From Streptomyces exfoliatus (GTDB lineage: Bacteria > Actinomycetota > Actinomycetes > Streptomycetales > Streptomycetaceae), in the NCBI RefSeq assembly GCF_000725545.1, contig NZ_JNZP01000031.1, forward strand, positions 1 through 61,694: DNA of 61,694 bases. The letters run 5' to 3'. Each line of letters starts with the position of its first letter. Position 1 is the first letter of the stretch. The notes beneath the pieces are model-generated. The model saw nothing but the letters and a program-made list of their open reading frames with translations. It was not told the origin of the DNA and made no database searches. Below, piece by piece: positions 1-7,750 of the stretch. Both the position numbers and the translations under genes were made by a program.

Positions 1-99
1 CGAGCAAATGACCCGCGAGACGCCCATCCCAGCATGAGGCCGCTCAACGCGCGGCGGCCGCACCGCGATCAAGATCACGATCTACAGCTGGAGTATTAA
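1..99 (+). other. Possible 3' ends of a truncated upstream gene
   Basis: Two forward frames are open from the window edge. One stops with TGA at 35-37. The other stops with TAA at 97-99, inside the tRNA-like segment, and encodes a charged tail ending DLQLEY. In several actinomycete integrative elements the integrase gene ends at or in the att site, so the frame ending at 99 could be an integrase C-terminus, but too little is visible to recognise a family. Confidence 0.2.
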
Positions 100-149
100 A
101 CCTCGCTGGCCTTCGGGCCGTACCGGTTCGAGTCCGGTTCCGGGCACCA
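96..149 (+). mobile_element. 3' fragment of tRNA-Leu(UAA), probable att site of an integrative element
   Basis: Starting at the last anticodon-loop bases (TTAAAC, anticodon TAA) the sequence has the 3' strand of the anticodon stem (CTCGC, 102-106), a long variable arm (GGCC-TTCG-GGCC, 108-119), a perfect T-arm (ACCGG/CCGGT around TTCGAGT, 122-138), the 3' acceptor strand TCCGGGC (139-145), discriminator A and CCA (147-149). The long variable arm and TAA anticodon fit tRNA-Leu, the bldA type in Streptomyces. The 5' half is missing: bases 90-94 do not pair with CTCGC and no GCCCGGA acceptor strand lies upstream. Tyrosine integrases commonly recombine in the anticodon loop and leave such a 3' copy at one element end, so this is read as an att remnant. 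A decayed tRNA gene is the alternative. Confidence 0.6.
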
Positions 150-741
150 CCCGGGCCCCAGGCGAGAGCCTGCGGCCCGGCGGAAGCCGTTCGGTCGGTT
201 CCGCGGGCGGTCGAGCGGTCAGGTGTCGAGCTCCTTGGAGAGCGGGGCGGAGCCGGGAGCGGTGGCTGTCGGTCGCCGAGCCGTCGATCTCCTCACCGTC
301 GATCTCCTCGCCGTCGATCTCGCGCGTGGCGCCGCCGCCGATCAGTCCGTACGTGCGGGCCGCATCGGCCGGCCGTCGTACTGGTTCAGCCGCTCGCTCT
401 CCGCCCCTGCCGCGGGTGCGGCGCCGTTTCGGGGGAAGAAGACCCGGGACCGGTGGTCCCTCCGCTCCGTCCCCGTCTTCGCCAGGGCATAGCGGACGGC
501 CCGGGCTCCCCGCCCGGTGCCACCGACGGCCGGCGGACCGCCGCCCACGGCCTCCGCGACGGCTCTCCTCGGATGGGGGTGGTTCCCGCCAGGGGGAGCG
601 TCGTGGAGCGGTGGGCTCCGGTGTGGGTGAAGATCGAAATCTTCCGGGAAAAGATCCTCCCCGAGCACTAGAGAGTTTCTTTTGCCTACGCATTACTCTT
701 GACGAGAGGCCGCGCACATGCGGCCGCCATGGAGGAGTGAG
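150..741. other. Region without a recognisable gene
   Basis: Open frames exist on both strands because the GC content is very high, but none has a good ribosome binding site or a recognisable protein, and they overlap each other. The only internal structure seen is a short 15-bp tandem repeat (283-327). The last about 60 bp, before the next gene, are relatively AT-rich (TTTCTTTTGCCTACGCATTAC) and probably hold its promoter. Confidence 0.4.
283..327. repeat. Three-copy 15-bp tandem repeat
   Basis: GTCGATCTCCTCACC, GTCGATCTCCTCGCC and GTCGATCTCGCGCGT follow each other directly. On the minus strand this would read as repeated E-I-D-G-E units, but the frame is not supported as a gene. Confidence 0.6.
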
Positions 742-1647
742 ATGAGGAGCAGCAACCCGGTCTTCTCGCGACGGGGGTTCAGCCGCGACAACGGCACCGC
801 GGGCTTCAACGGCCAGCAGCCGCAGGCCGGGGGCCCCGCCGTAGGAACCGCCAACCCGTACGCCACCGGCAACCCGTACGCCGAGGGCGCGACGAACCCG
901 TACGCGACCAACCCGTACGCCCCGCAGGACACGCAGCTGGGCGCGCCCCAGCAGGCCCGCGGCAACGTGATGACGATCGACGACGTCGTGAGCCGTACGG
1001 CCATGACGCTCGGCACGGTCGTGCTCACCGCCACGCTGTCCTGGTTCCTGCTGCCGGTCGACCCGGCCAACCTGGGCAAGTCCTACGGCATCGCCATCGG
1101 CGCCGCCCTGGTCGCCCTCGTGCTGGCGCTCGTGCAGTCCTTCAAGCGCAAGGCCTCGCCCGCGCTGATCCTGGGCTACGCGGCCTTCGAGGGTGTCTTC
1201 CTCGGAGTGATCTCGGCCGCCGTCTCGACGTACATCGCCGACGGCGTGGTCATCCAGGCGGTCCTGGGCACGATGGCGGTCTTCGCCGGCGTCCTGATCG
1301 CCTACAAGCTCGGCTGGATCCGCGTCAACCGACGCTTCTACGGCTTCGTGATGGCCGCCGCGATGGGCTTCATGCTCCTCATGGTCGCCAACCTGCTGTT
1401 CTCCGTCTTCGCGGGCGGCGACGGCCTCGGCTTCCGCAGCGGCGGTCTCGGCATCGTCTTCGGTGTCGTCGGCGTCATCCTCGGCGCCTGCTTCCTCGCC
1501 CTCGACTTCAAGCAGGTCGAGGACGGCGTGACCTACGGCGCGCCGCGCGAGGAGGCCTGGCTGGCCGCCTTCGGTCTCACCATGACGCTGGTGTGGATCT
1601 ACCTGGAGATGCTGCGTCTGCTGTCGATCCTGCAGGGCGACGACTGA
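742..1647 (+). CDS. Bax inhibitor-1/YccA family membrane protein
   Basis: 301-aa integral membrane protein of the Bax inhibitor-1 (YccA/TMBIM) family. Residues 1 to about 75 are a cytoplasmic tail rich in Gly, Gln and repeated NPYA motifs. They are followed by about seven hydrophobic segments, ending in the family-typical long helix with VWIYLEMLRLLSIL. Eukaryotic relatives are calcium-leak channels; the bacterial role is poorly defined. The ATG at 742 is chosen because GGAGG at 731-735 sits at the right distance, and the in-frame ATG at 718 would place that site inside the gene. It is a single gene followed closely by a strong terminator. Confidence 0.9.
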   Translation: MRSSNPVFSRRGFSRDNGTAGFNGQQPQAGGPAVGTANPYATGNPYAEGATNPYATNPYAPQDTQLGAPQQARGNVMTIDDVVSRTAMTLGTVVLTATLSWFLLPVDPANLGKSYGIAIGAALVALVLALVQSFKRKASPALILGYAAFEGVFLGVISAAVSTYIADGVVIQAVLGTMAVFAGVLIAYKLGWIRVNRRFYGFVMAAAMGFMLLMVANLLFSVFAGGDGLGFRSGGLGIVFGVVGVILGACFLALDFKQVEDGVTYGAPREEAWLAAFGLTMTLVWIYLEMLRLLSILQGDD

Positions 1648-1663
1648 CGCGTCACCGCGTGAA

Positions 1664-1702
1664 GGAAGGGCCCGTCCGGCTTCGTGCCGGGCGGGCCCTT
1701 CC
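1664..1702 (+). terminator. Rho-independent-type terminator
   Basis: A 17-bp stem (1664-1680 with 1686-1702, one G-U pair) closes a TTCGT loop, 16 nt after the BI-1-like gene. No T-run follows, which is common in Streptomyces. It can also serve the convergent TetR gene. Confidence 0.85.
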
Positions 1703-1734
1703 GCGTGTCCGGCCCTGATCCGCCGGGCAGGCCC

Positions 1735-2292
1735 CTACCGCGCCGCGTCGAGCAGGACCGCGGCCGCCGCCTTCGCCTGCGCGGCCGGCTCGGCGGAGCC
1801 GGTGATGCCCGCGACGGCCATGGCGCCGTTGGCGAGCAGGGCCAGCTGGTCGGCGAGGACGGGCGGGGCGCCGAGGGCGTCCGTCTGCTCGGCGAAGTAG
1901 GCCCGCAGGGCCTCCTTGTGGTCGCGGGCGACGGCGGCCACCGACGGGGTGACGCCGCCGAGCTCCCCGAAGGTGTTGATGAAGGCGCAGCCCCGGAACC
2001 CGGGCTCCGCGAACCAGCCGGCCAGCCAGTCGAAGACCGCGAGCGCCCGCTCGCGCGGCCCGTCGGCGGTCCGGGCGCCGTGCGCGGTGAGGGCGGCCCG
2101 CACGGTCTCGTCGCGGCGCCGCAGGACGGCCTCCACGAGCAGGTCCTTGGACGGGAAGACCTGGTAGAGCCGCTTGAGCGAGACCCCCGACGCGGTGCGG
2201 ATGGCGTCCATGCCGACGGCCTGCACCCCCCGCTCGTCGAAGAGCCGCTCCGCGGTGTCGAGCACCTTCAGCGCGGCGGATTCCGCGTCCAT
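1735..2292 (-). CDS. TetR/AcrR family transcriptional regulator
   Basis: 185-aa one-component repressor. The N-terminal helix-turn-helix covers residues 5-50 (LDTAERLFDERGVQAVGMDAI then SGVSLKRLYQVFPSKDLLVEAVL), with the TetR hallmark of YxxFPSK at the end of the recognition helix. The remainder is an all-helical ligand and dimerisation domain containing GCAFINTFGEL, typical of the TetR subgroup with the C-terminal 'FPGCLF'-like motif. It is divergent from an alpha/beta hydrolase, and two GAGAAC-N4-GTTCTC inverted repeats lie in the 104-bp gap, so it very probably represses itself and the hydrolase. The inducer is unknown. Confidence 0.93.
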   Translation of the reverse strand: MDAESAALKVLDTAERLFDERGVQAVGMDAIRTASGVSLKRLYQVFPSKDLLVEAVLRRRDETVRAALTAHGARTADGPRERALAVFDWLAGWFAEPGFRGCAFINTFGELGGVTPSVAAVARDHKEALRAYFAEQTDALGAPPVLADQLALLANGAMAVAGITGSAEPAAQAKAAAAVLLDAAR

Positions 2293-2313
2293 CGTCCGAT
2301 CACCCCTTGCATG

Positions 2314-2329
2314 GAGAACCCTCGTTCTC
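2314..2329. promoter_or_regulatory. TetR operator O1, GAGAAC-N4-GTTCTC
   Basis: Inverted repeat GAGAAC-CCTC-GTTCTC just upstream of the TetR start. It shares both half sites with the larger palindrome 35 bp away, suggesting two dimers of the same repressor bind here. Confidence 0.7.
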
Positions 2330-2343
2330 GTAGCCTACAGGGC

Positions 2344-2369
2344 ACCGGGAGAACGATCGTTCTCCCGGT
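2344..2369. promoter_or_regulatory. TetR operator O2, 26-bp perfect palindrome
   Basis: A perfect 26-bp palindrome with core GAGAACGATCGTTCTC at 2349-2364, located 27 bp before the hydrolase start. Position, perfect symmetry and the matching half-sites in O1 make it the main operator of the adjacent TetR regulator. Confidence 0.8.
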
Positions 2370-2396
2370 CCGAACGGGATGAAACGGGGAACCCTC

Positions 2397-3269
2397 ATGT
2401 CCGCCTTCGCCCAGCGCGCGCACACCGTCACCATCGACGGCCTCGACGTCTTCTACCGGGAGGCCGGCGACCCGGCGAACCCCACCCTCCTGCTGCTGCA
2501 CGGCTTCCCGTCCAGCTCGCACATGTACCGGGGGCTCATCGCCGAGCTCGCCGACTCCTACCACCTGATCGCACCCGACCACATCGGCTTCGGCGCCTCC
2601 GCCGCACCGGCCGTCGAGGACTTCCCGTACAGCTTCGAGAAGCTCACGGAGATCACGCTCGGACTGCTCGACCGGCTCGGCGTGGAGCGGTCCGCCCTGT
2701 ACATCCAGGACTACGGCGCCCCCATCGGCCTCCGCATCGCCTCCCGGCAGCCCGAGCGGGTCACCGCGATCGTCAGCCAGAGCGGCAACGCCTACCTGGA
2801 GGGCTTCACGCCCTTCTGGGACGTGCTCTTCGCCCACGCCCGGGACCGCGAGGCCAACGAGGCGGCCGTACGGGAGCTGCTGACCGCCGACGCCACCCGC
2901 TGGCAGTACACCCACGGCGTGCCCGCCGACCGGCTCGACCGGATCGCCCCCGAGGCCTGGACCCTGGACCAGGCCGGCCTCGACCGGCCCGGCAACAAGG
3001 AGGTCCAGCTCCAGCTCTTCTGGGACTACCAGTTCAACCTGGACGGCTACCCGGCCTTCCAGGAGTACTTCCGCACCCACCGGCCGCCGCTGCTCGCGGC
3101 CTGGGGGCGCGGTGACGAGATCTTCGGGCCCGCCGGTGCCGAGGCCTTCGCCCGCGACCTGCCGGACGCCGAGATCCACCTCCTGGACGCCGGGCACTTC
3201 GCCCTGGAGACGCACGGCGAGGAGATCGCCGGACTCGTCAGGGACTTCCTCGGCCGGCACGTGAAGTGA
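2397..3269 (+). CDS. Alpha/beta hydrolase, haloalkane dehalogenase/epoxide hydrolase-like
   Basis: 290-aa alpha/beta-fold hydrolase. The oxyanion motif LLLLHGFPSSSHMY (residues 31-44) is followed by the nucleophile elbow YIQDYGAPIGL, where Asp105 rather than Ser is the likely nucleophile, as in haloalkane dehalogenases and epoxide hydrolases. The catalytic His is probably His267 in LDAGHFALETH. Substrate cannot be predicted. ATG 2397 follows ACGGGGA at good spacing; ATG 2379 (6 codons longer) is the alternative. Divergent from the TetR gene, whose operators flank its promoter, so expression is probably induced by a compound sensed by that regulator. Confidence 0.9.
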   Translation: MSAFAQRAHTVTIDGLDVFYREAGDPANPTLLLLHGFPSSSHMYRGLIAELADSYHLIAPDHIGFGASAAPAVEDFPYSFEKLTEITLGLLDRLGVERSALYIQDYGAPIGLRIASRQPERVTAIVSQSGNAYLEGFTPFWDVLFAHARDREANEAAVRELLTADATRWQYTHGVPADRLDRIAPEAWTLDQAGLDRPGNKEVQLQLFWDYQFNLDGYPAFQEYFRTHRPPLLAAWGRGDEIFGPAGAEAFARDLPDAEIHLLDAGHFALETHGEEIAGLVRDFLGRHVK

Positions 3270-3292
3270 GCCGCCGGGCGGGCCCGGGCCGC

Positions 3293-3523
3293 TCAGAGCA
3301 GTCTGCGCGCCGCCCGCCGCAGGTCGTACTCGTGCAGGATCGCCTTCGCGTGACCGTACGTCAGGTCGTGGGCCCCGCGGAGCCAGTTCACCCGCTCCTC
3401 GAAGCGGAGGAGGGACGGGCCCTCCTCGACGGTGCGCATCCAGTCGGCGATCTCACGACCGGTGCGGCGCGGGATCCGGGCCAGCATGTTGCGGTGGGTC
3501 TCTTCGGAGAATGTGTGGGACAT
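3293..3523 (-). CDS. DUF4287 domain-containing protein
   Basis: Small 76-aa protein beginning MSHTFSEETHRNMLARIP, with the pattern T-G-R-x-I-x-x-W followed by a conserved H-D-L-x-x-G-H-A-x-A-I segment typical of DUF4287, a small family of unknown function. The ATG at 3523 has GGAGG six bases upstream on the minus strand. A much longer in-frame extension (to 3901) overlaps the opposing gene and is rejected. Convergent with the alpha/beta hydrolase. Confidence 0.85.
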   Translation of the reverse strand: MSHTFSEETHRNMLARIPRRTGREIADWMRTVEEGPSLLRFEERVNWLRGAHDLTYGHAKAILHEYDLRRAARRLL

Positions 3524-3597
3524 CGGCGCCTCCGGACGCGTCGTACCGTGTGCTGCTCCTCGTACTCCTCCCGCCACCGTGCCCAAGGCGCGGGCCG

Positions 3598-3634
3598 TTG
3601 GCAAGGGGCCGGGGACGGCGCGTAGGGTCACAGG
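3598..3634 (+). promoter_or_regulatory. Promoter of a probable leaderless gene
   Basis: TTGGCA at 3598-3603 and TAGGGT at 3623-3628 are spaced 19 bp apart. The -10-like box lies 6 bp before the GTG at 3635 and no ribosome binding site is present, so transcription probably starts at the start codon itself. Confidence 0.55.
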
Positions 3635-3964
3635 GTGCGCGATACGAGTGAACTGACCGCCGCCGTCGAGCGCTTCGCCGACCGGCTGCGGGCCGCCCCG
3701 CAGAGCCGCCTCCAGCGTGGCGCGGCGGCCGAGGGGCTGGGCCTTGCCCGTGAGCTCGCGGTCCGCGCGCAGCGCGCCGAGGACCCGGAGCGGGAGCCGG
3801 TGGTCATGCCGGACGCCGGGGTCTTCACCGTGGCGGACCAGCTGGTCGTCGCCGGGAACGATCTGGCCGAAATCCTGCGAACGGCCCCCTCGGATTCCCA
3901 CGGAGGGGAACTGAGCGAGGCCGTGAGGCTGGTACGTGAGGCGACGGAGCGCTCGGGTCTCTAG
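3635..3964 (+). CDS. Conserved hypothetical protein
   Basis: 109-aa soluble, mostly helical protein with no domain that I recognise. It has an Arg/Ala-rich N-terminal half and a VVMPDAGVFTVADQLVVAGNDL segment (split here by description) before an acidic C-terminal helix. Coding bias is good and the GTG start is supported by a TAGGGT -10 box directly upstream, giving a leaderless message. It stands alone between two minus-strand genes; the function is unknown. Confidence 0.75.
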   Translation: MRDTSELTAAVERFADRLRAAPQSRLQRGAAAEGLGLARELAVRAQRAEDPEREPVVMPDAGVFTVADQLVVAGNDLAEILRTAPSDSHGGELSEAVRLVREATERSGL

Positions 3965-4061
3965 CCGCGCGTCGTCGGTCGCCTCTCGGGCGTCTGCCAG
4001 GCGTCTGTCGGTCGCCTGGCGGGACGGGGGTGCGTCGCCGCCCCGTCGGGGCAGCCGGGGG

Positions 4062-4913
4062 CTACAGGGAGGCGATGACGCGGTCCGCCAGGATGTAGAC
4101 GTTCTCCTCGTCGGACTCGCCGTACGAGAAGGTGAGGGCGAAGGCGCCCGAGACGCCCGAGCCGCCGAGCAGCACCGGCGTACGACCGGCGCGCAGGGCC
4201 TCCGCGAGGCGCTCCGCGGTCTCGCGGTGCCCCGGGGTCATGCAGAGCGTCGTGCCGTCCGCGAAGACGTACACGTCGAGCGTGCCGAGCGGGCCCGGGC
4301 GCACGTCGGTCAGCTCCGTGCGGGTGTCCGCCAGCTCCTCCAGGCGGGCCACCGTCCGCTCGTGGTCGGTCACGACGGGCGTCTGCACCGGCACGAAGTC
4401 CGGGTGCGAGGGGTGCCGGCGGCGGGCCGCCGCCAGCTCCGCCGAGTCCTCCGGGTACTCGTCGAGGGCGTCGAACGATTCGAGGGCGTCGAGCGGGTCG
4501 GGGCCGTCGAGCGACACCGCCTCCGCCTCCATGGCCTCCAGGGCCATCGCCTCAAGGCCCACGAAGTCGGCCTGGCGGGGCACGAAGAAGGTGCCGTCGT
4601 CGGCCGGACCGCCGAGGCCGCCGAGCAGGGAGGGGGCGTCGGCCGCGTCCCTGGCCTCCTGCGCGGCCCAGAAGGCCCGCGCCTCGGCGAGCTCGCGCTC
4701 GCGCTCCTCGGCCAGCGCCTCCGCGACCGCGGCCCGTATCTCGGCGGCGGGCGTGGCGCGGGCTGCGGGAACGGTGACGCCGTGGCCGGCCGCCAGTTCG
4801 TTCCGCAGGGCGGTGACCTGCTTGCGGAGACCGTGGACGGCGTGCAGGGCGGCAGCGCCCACGGCCGTGGCGGCGGCCGTGGTCAGCAGCAGGGCAAGAG
4901 GCATGGTGCTCAC
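4062..4913 (-). CDS. Membrane-anchored conserved hypothetical protein
   Basis: 283-aa protein with one N-terminal hydrophobic segment (about residues 4-24) and then a charged, partly coiled-coil region (EIRAAVAEALAEERERELAEA). An acidic low-complexity middle (DPLDALESFDALDEYPEDS) precedes a globular C-terminal domain of about 100 residues ending ENVYILADRVIASL. No known enzyme motif is visible. The GTG at 4913 gives MSTMPLALLL; an ATG four codons in is the alternative. Single gene, probably transcribed from the 250-bp gap at 4914-5166. Confidence 0.75.
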   Translation of the reverse strand: MSTMPLALLLTTAAATAVGAAALHAVHGLRKQVTALRNELAAGHGVTVPAARATPAAEIRAAVAEALAEERERELAEARAFWAAQEARDAADAPSLLGGLGGPADDGTFFVPRQADFVGLEAMALEAMEAEAVSLDGPDPLDALESFDALDEYPEDSAELAAARRRHPSHPDFVPVQTPVVTDHERTVARLEELADTRTELTDVRPGPLGTLDVYVFADGTTLCMTPGHRETAERLAEALRAGRTPVLLGGSGVSGAFALTFSYGESDEENVYILADRVIASL

Positions 4914-5134
4914 TGACGAACTCCCGATTCCGAGTCGATCCCCCGACTTCCTACATCAGCTTGTCCTGAGCCGGGGCCCGCTGTCAGTGCATTACGTCAC
5001 GAATTGGACAGGTATTTCTGCCAGGTGTTTAGTCCCAAAACGGCGCTGACCTGCGAAAACAAACTCCCCCGGGATGTAGGTCACATCCTGGGGGAGATTC
5101 GGTCACGGCTCGGACGCGGGACGGTTGACGCCGG

Positions 5135-5154
5135 GGGCGTCAGGAGAGACGCCC
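5135..5154 (-). terminator. Short hairpin after the thiolase gene
   Basis: GGGCGTC (5135-5141) pairs with GACGCCC (5148-5154) around a 6-nt loop, 12 nt beyond the stop codon of the minus-strand thiolase gene. It is short but GC-rich. Confidence 0.5.
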
Positions 5155-5166
5155 GATCGGCTCAGC

Positions 5167-6387
5167 TCAGCTCAGGCGCTCGATGACCATGGCCATGCCC
5201 TGGCCGCCGCCCACGCACATGGTCTCCAGGCCGAACTGCTTGTCGTGGAACTGGAGGCTGTTGATCAGGGTGCCGGTGATGCGGGCGCCCGTCATGCCGA
5301 AGGGGTGGCCGACGGCGATGGCGCCACCGTTGACGTTCACCTTGTCCAGGTCGAGGCCCAGGTCCTGGTAGGACGGGATGACCTGGGCGGCGAAGGCCTC
5401 GTTGATCTCGGCGAGGTCGATGTCGCCGATGGTCAGGCCGGCGCGCTGGAGGGCCTGCTTCGACGCCTCGACCGGGCCGAGGCCCATGATCTCGGGGGAG
5501 AGGCCGGAGACGCCGGTGGAGACGATCCGGGCCAGCGGGGTCAGGCCCAGCTCGCGGGCCTTGGTGTCCGACATGATGACGAGCGCGGCGGCGCCGTCGT
5601 TCAGCGGGCAGCAGTTCGCGGCGGTGACCAGCCCGTCGGGGCGGAACACCGGCTTCAGGCCCTGGACGCCCTCCAGGGTGACGCCGGCGCGCGGGCCGTC
5701 GTCCGTGGAGACGACGGTGCCGTCCGGGAGGGTCACCGGGGTGATCTCGCGCTCCCAGAAGCCGTTCTTGATGGCCTGCTCGGCGAGGTTCTGCGAGCGG
5801 ACGCCGAACTCGTCCATCTCCTGGCGGCTGATGCCCTTCCAGCGGGCCAGGTTCTCGGCGGTCTGGCCCATCGCGATGTACGCGTCCGGGACGATGCCGT
5901 CCTCGCGCGGGTCGTGCCAGGTGGAGCCCTCGGAGGCGGCGACCTCCGCGGTGCGGGCCTCGGCCTCGGCGAAGAACGGGTTGTGCGTGTCGGGCAGCGA
6001 GTCCGAGTTGCCCTTCACGAAGCGGGACACCATCTCGACACCGGCCGAGATGAAGACGTCGCCCTCGCCCGCCTTGATCGCGTGCAGCGCCATCCGGGAG
6101 GTCTGCAGCGAGGAGGAGCAGTAGCGGGTGACCGTGCAGCCCGGCAGGTGGTCCATGCCCATCTGCACGGCGACGATCCGGCCGAGGTTGTTGCCCTGTT
6201 CGCCGCCGGGCAGACCGCAGCCCAGCATCAGGTCGTCGATGTCGCGCGGGTCGAGCTCCGGCACCTTCGCCAGGGCGGCCTGGACGATGGTCGCGGTGAG
6301 GTCGTCCGGCCGCAGGTCCTTGAGGGAGCCCTTGAAGGCCCGGCCGATGGGCGAACGGGCGGTCGAGACGATCACGGCTTCGGGCAT
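5167..6387 (-). CDS. Acetyl-CoA C-acyltransferase (thiolase)
   Basis: 406-aa thiolase, the family that catalyses reversible Claisen condensation or thiolysis between acyl-CoA and CoA. The nucleophilic Cys90 lies in [11 protein letters not shown], the catalytic His in [16 protein letters not shown], and the second Cys in [10 protein letters not shown] near the C-terminus. All three landmarks are intact and the length is standard. The ATG at 6387 follows GGAG; the longer frame to 6456 has an improbable leader. It could act in beta-oxidation or in acetoacetyl-CoA metabolism; sequence alone does not decide. Single gene, with an inverted repeat in its promoter region. Confidence 0.93.
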   Translation of the reverse strand: MPEAVIVSTARSPIGRAFKGSLKDLRPDDLTATIVQAALAKVPELDPRDIDDLMLGCGLPGGEQGNNLGRIVAVQMGMDHLPGCTVTRYCSSSLQTSRMALHAIKAGEGDVFISAGVEMVSRFVKGNSDSLPDTHNPFFAEAEARTAEVAASEGSTWHDPREDGIVPDAYIAMGQTAENLARWKGISRQEMDEFGVRSQNLAEQAIKNGFWEREITPVTLPDGTVVSTDDGPRAGVTLEGVQGLKPVFRPDGLVTAANCCPLNDGAAALVIMSDTKARELGLTPLARIVSTGVSGLSPEIMGLGPVEASKQALQRAGLTIGDIDLAEINEAFAAQVIPSYQDLGLDLDKVNVNGGAIAVGHPFGMTGARITGTLINSLQFHDKQFGLETMCVGGGQGMAMVIERLS

Positions 6388-6489
6388 CACGGCTCCATGA
6401 GGGTGCGGAGTGGGCGGACTGAAAGGGAAGTTACCCGTACGTACCGCAGGGGTCACCGCTCTGACAGTGTGACGCGGGCCTCTTTTCTA

Positions 6490-6503
6490 AGCGAGCGCTC
6501 AGT
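6490..6503. promoter_or_regulatory. Possible operator upstream of the thiolase gene
   Basis: AGCGAGCGCTCAGT contains the palindrome GAGCGCTC (6493-6500), about 105 bp before the thiolase start and just after the SGNH hydrolase stop. AGCGCT-centred sites are frequent targets of TetR-type regulators of acyl-CoA genes, but the regulator here is unknown. Confidence 0.35.
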
Positions 6504-6513
6504 CAGAGCCCGC

Positions 6514-7647
6514 TCAATTATGACCCCCGGAAGCCGAACCCGACCCGGAGGTGGAGCCCGAACCCGCCCCCGACGCGGATCCCGACGCGGATCCCGAGGC
6601 CTCCGCGCCCGACTCCGCGCCCGTCGCCGGCCCCGTCTCCCCGTCCGTCCCCGACCCCTCACCGGCCCTCGTCTCGGCCTCCGCCGGCATCGGCAGCCGC
6701 CGGCGCCGCCGGTGCTTCAGGAGGGCCCACGGCGCCCGCGCGCCCGTCACCTCCGTGCCCGCCTCCCTCGCCGCCTCGGCCGCCGCCTTCGCGACCGGCA
6801 GCATGTTCTCCCTGCGGGCCGGTTCCAGACGGTCGGTCTCCGGCCATACGCCGAGCGCCGCGCACAGCGTCGGAAGGACGGCCATCGCCGCCGTCGCGTA
6901 CCCCTCGGCCGAGGGGTGGAAGTTGTCCACCCCGAACATCTCGCGCGGGTTCGCCGCGAACTCGGGGCCGAGCAGGTCGCCGAGCGACACCGTCCGCCCG
7001 CCCTGCTCCACCACCACGATCGTCTGCGCCGCCGCGAGCTGCCGGGAGGCCCGCCGGGCCAGCCAGCGCAGCGGCTGGTACACCGGCTCGATCGTCCCCA
7101 GGTCCGGGCAGGTCCCGACCACCACCTCGGCGCCGGCCGTCCGCAGCCGCCGTACCGCCGACGCCAGGAGCCGTACCGACTCGGTCGGCGGCGTCCGGTG
7201 CGTCACGTCGTTCGCCCCGATCATGATCACGCACACGTCCGGCGGCCCCAGGGGCTGGGTCAGCAGCAGCGACACCTGGCGCTCCAGGTCGTCCGAGCGC
7301 GCCCCGGACAGCGCCACGTTCCGCAGCACCACCGGTCGCTCGGCGACCGCCGCGAGCCCCGAGGCGAGCAGCGCGCCCGGCGTCTGACCCGAGCGGCGCA
7401 CGCCCTGACCGGCCGCCGTGGAATCACCCAGAAGGGCCAGTCGCAGCGGGTCGTCCGTACCGAACGCCCGGCCGTACAGACCGTCGGCGCCGGGCGGCAG
7501 CGGCGCCGCCCCGCCGCCCACCGTCCGCTTCGCGAGCTGCATCTCCGCCAGCAGGACGCCCACGGACGCCACACCGAGCAGCCCGATGCTCCCGCCGCCG
7601 TACGCCGCACCCGCCGCGATCCGCCGCGCCACCCTCGCCCTCGACAT
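6514..7647 (-). CDS. SGNH/GDSL-family hydrolase, membrane-anchored or secreted
   Basis: 377-aa SGNH hydrolase (esterase/lipase type). A hydrophobic N-terminal segment (residues 12-35) suggests membrane anchoring or export. Block I is LALLGDSTAAGQG with the nucleophilic Ser, the Gly block is NVALSGARSDDLE, Block III is MIGANDVTH, and Block V is DNFHPSAEGYA with the catalytic Asp/His. After about residue 290 the sequence becomes a Gly/Ser/Ala/Glu low-complexity tail. Divergent from cystathionine beta-synthase with a gap of 103 bp. Confidence 0.92.
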   Translation of the reverse strand: MSRARVARRIAAGAAYGGGSIGLLGVASVGVLLAEMQLAKRTVGGGAAPLPPGADGLYGRAFGTDDPLRLALLGDSTAAGQGVRRSGQTPGALLASGLAAVAERPVVLRNVALSGARSDDLERQVSLLLTQPLGPPDVCVIMIGANDVTHRTPPTESVRLLASAVRRLRTAGAEVVVGTCPDLGTIEPVYQPLRWLARRASRQLAAAQTIVVVEQGGRTVSLGDLLGPEFAANPREMFGVDNFHPSAEGYATAAMAVLPTLCAALGVWPETDRLEPARRENMLPVAKAAAEAAREAGTEVTGARAPWALLKHRRRRRLPMPAEAETRAGEGSGTDGETGPATGAESGAEASGSASGSASGAGSGSTSGSGSASGGHN

Positions 7648-7750
7648 GGGGCCGTCACCTCCTTCAAGCCGTTCAGGGTCTAACTGCCCCGTAACCCGCT
7701 CCGACTACGCATACGCTGACCACACCATTACGGAGACCCCGGAGATTACG

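Noticed and set aside
96..149. Intact tRNA gene
   Set aside because: The 5' acceptor strand, D-arm and 5' anticodon-stem strand are missing from the preceding 95 bp.
82..717. Long minus-strand open frame (211 codons)
   Set aside because: Composition is Arg/Pro-rich, there is no ribosome binding site, it runs into the tRNA-like segment and overlaps equally long forward frames; it is explained by high GC content.
6513..7647. Two overlapping genes in the SGNH hydrolase region
   Set aside because: The alternative minus and plus frames are low-complexity shadows; only one frame holds the GDS, GAND and DxxH blocks.
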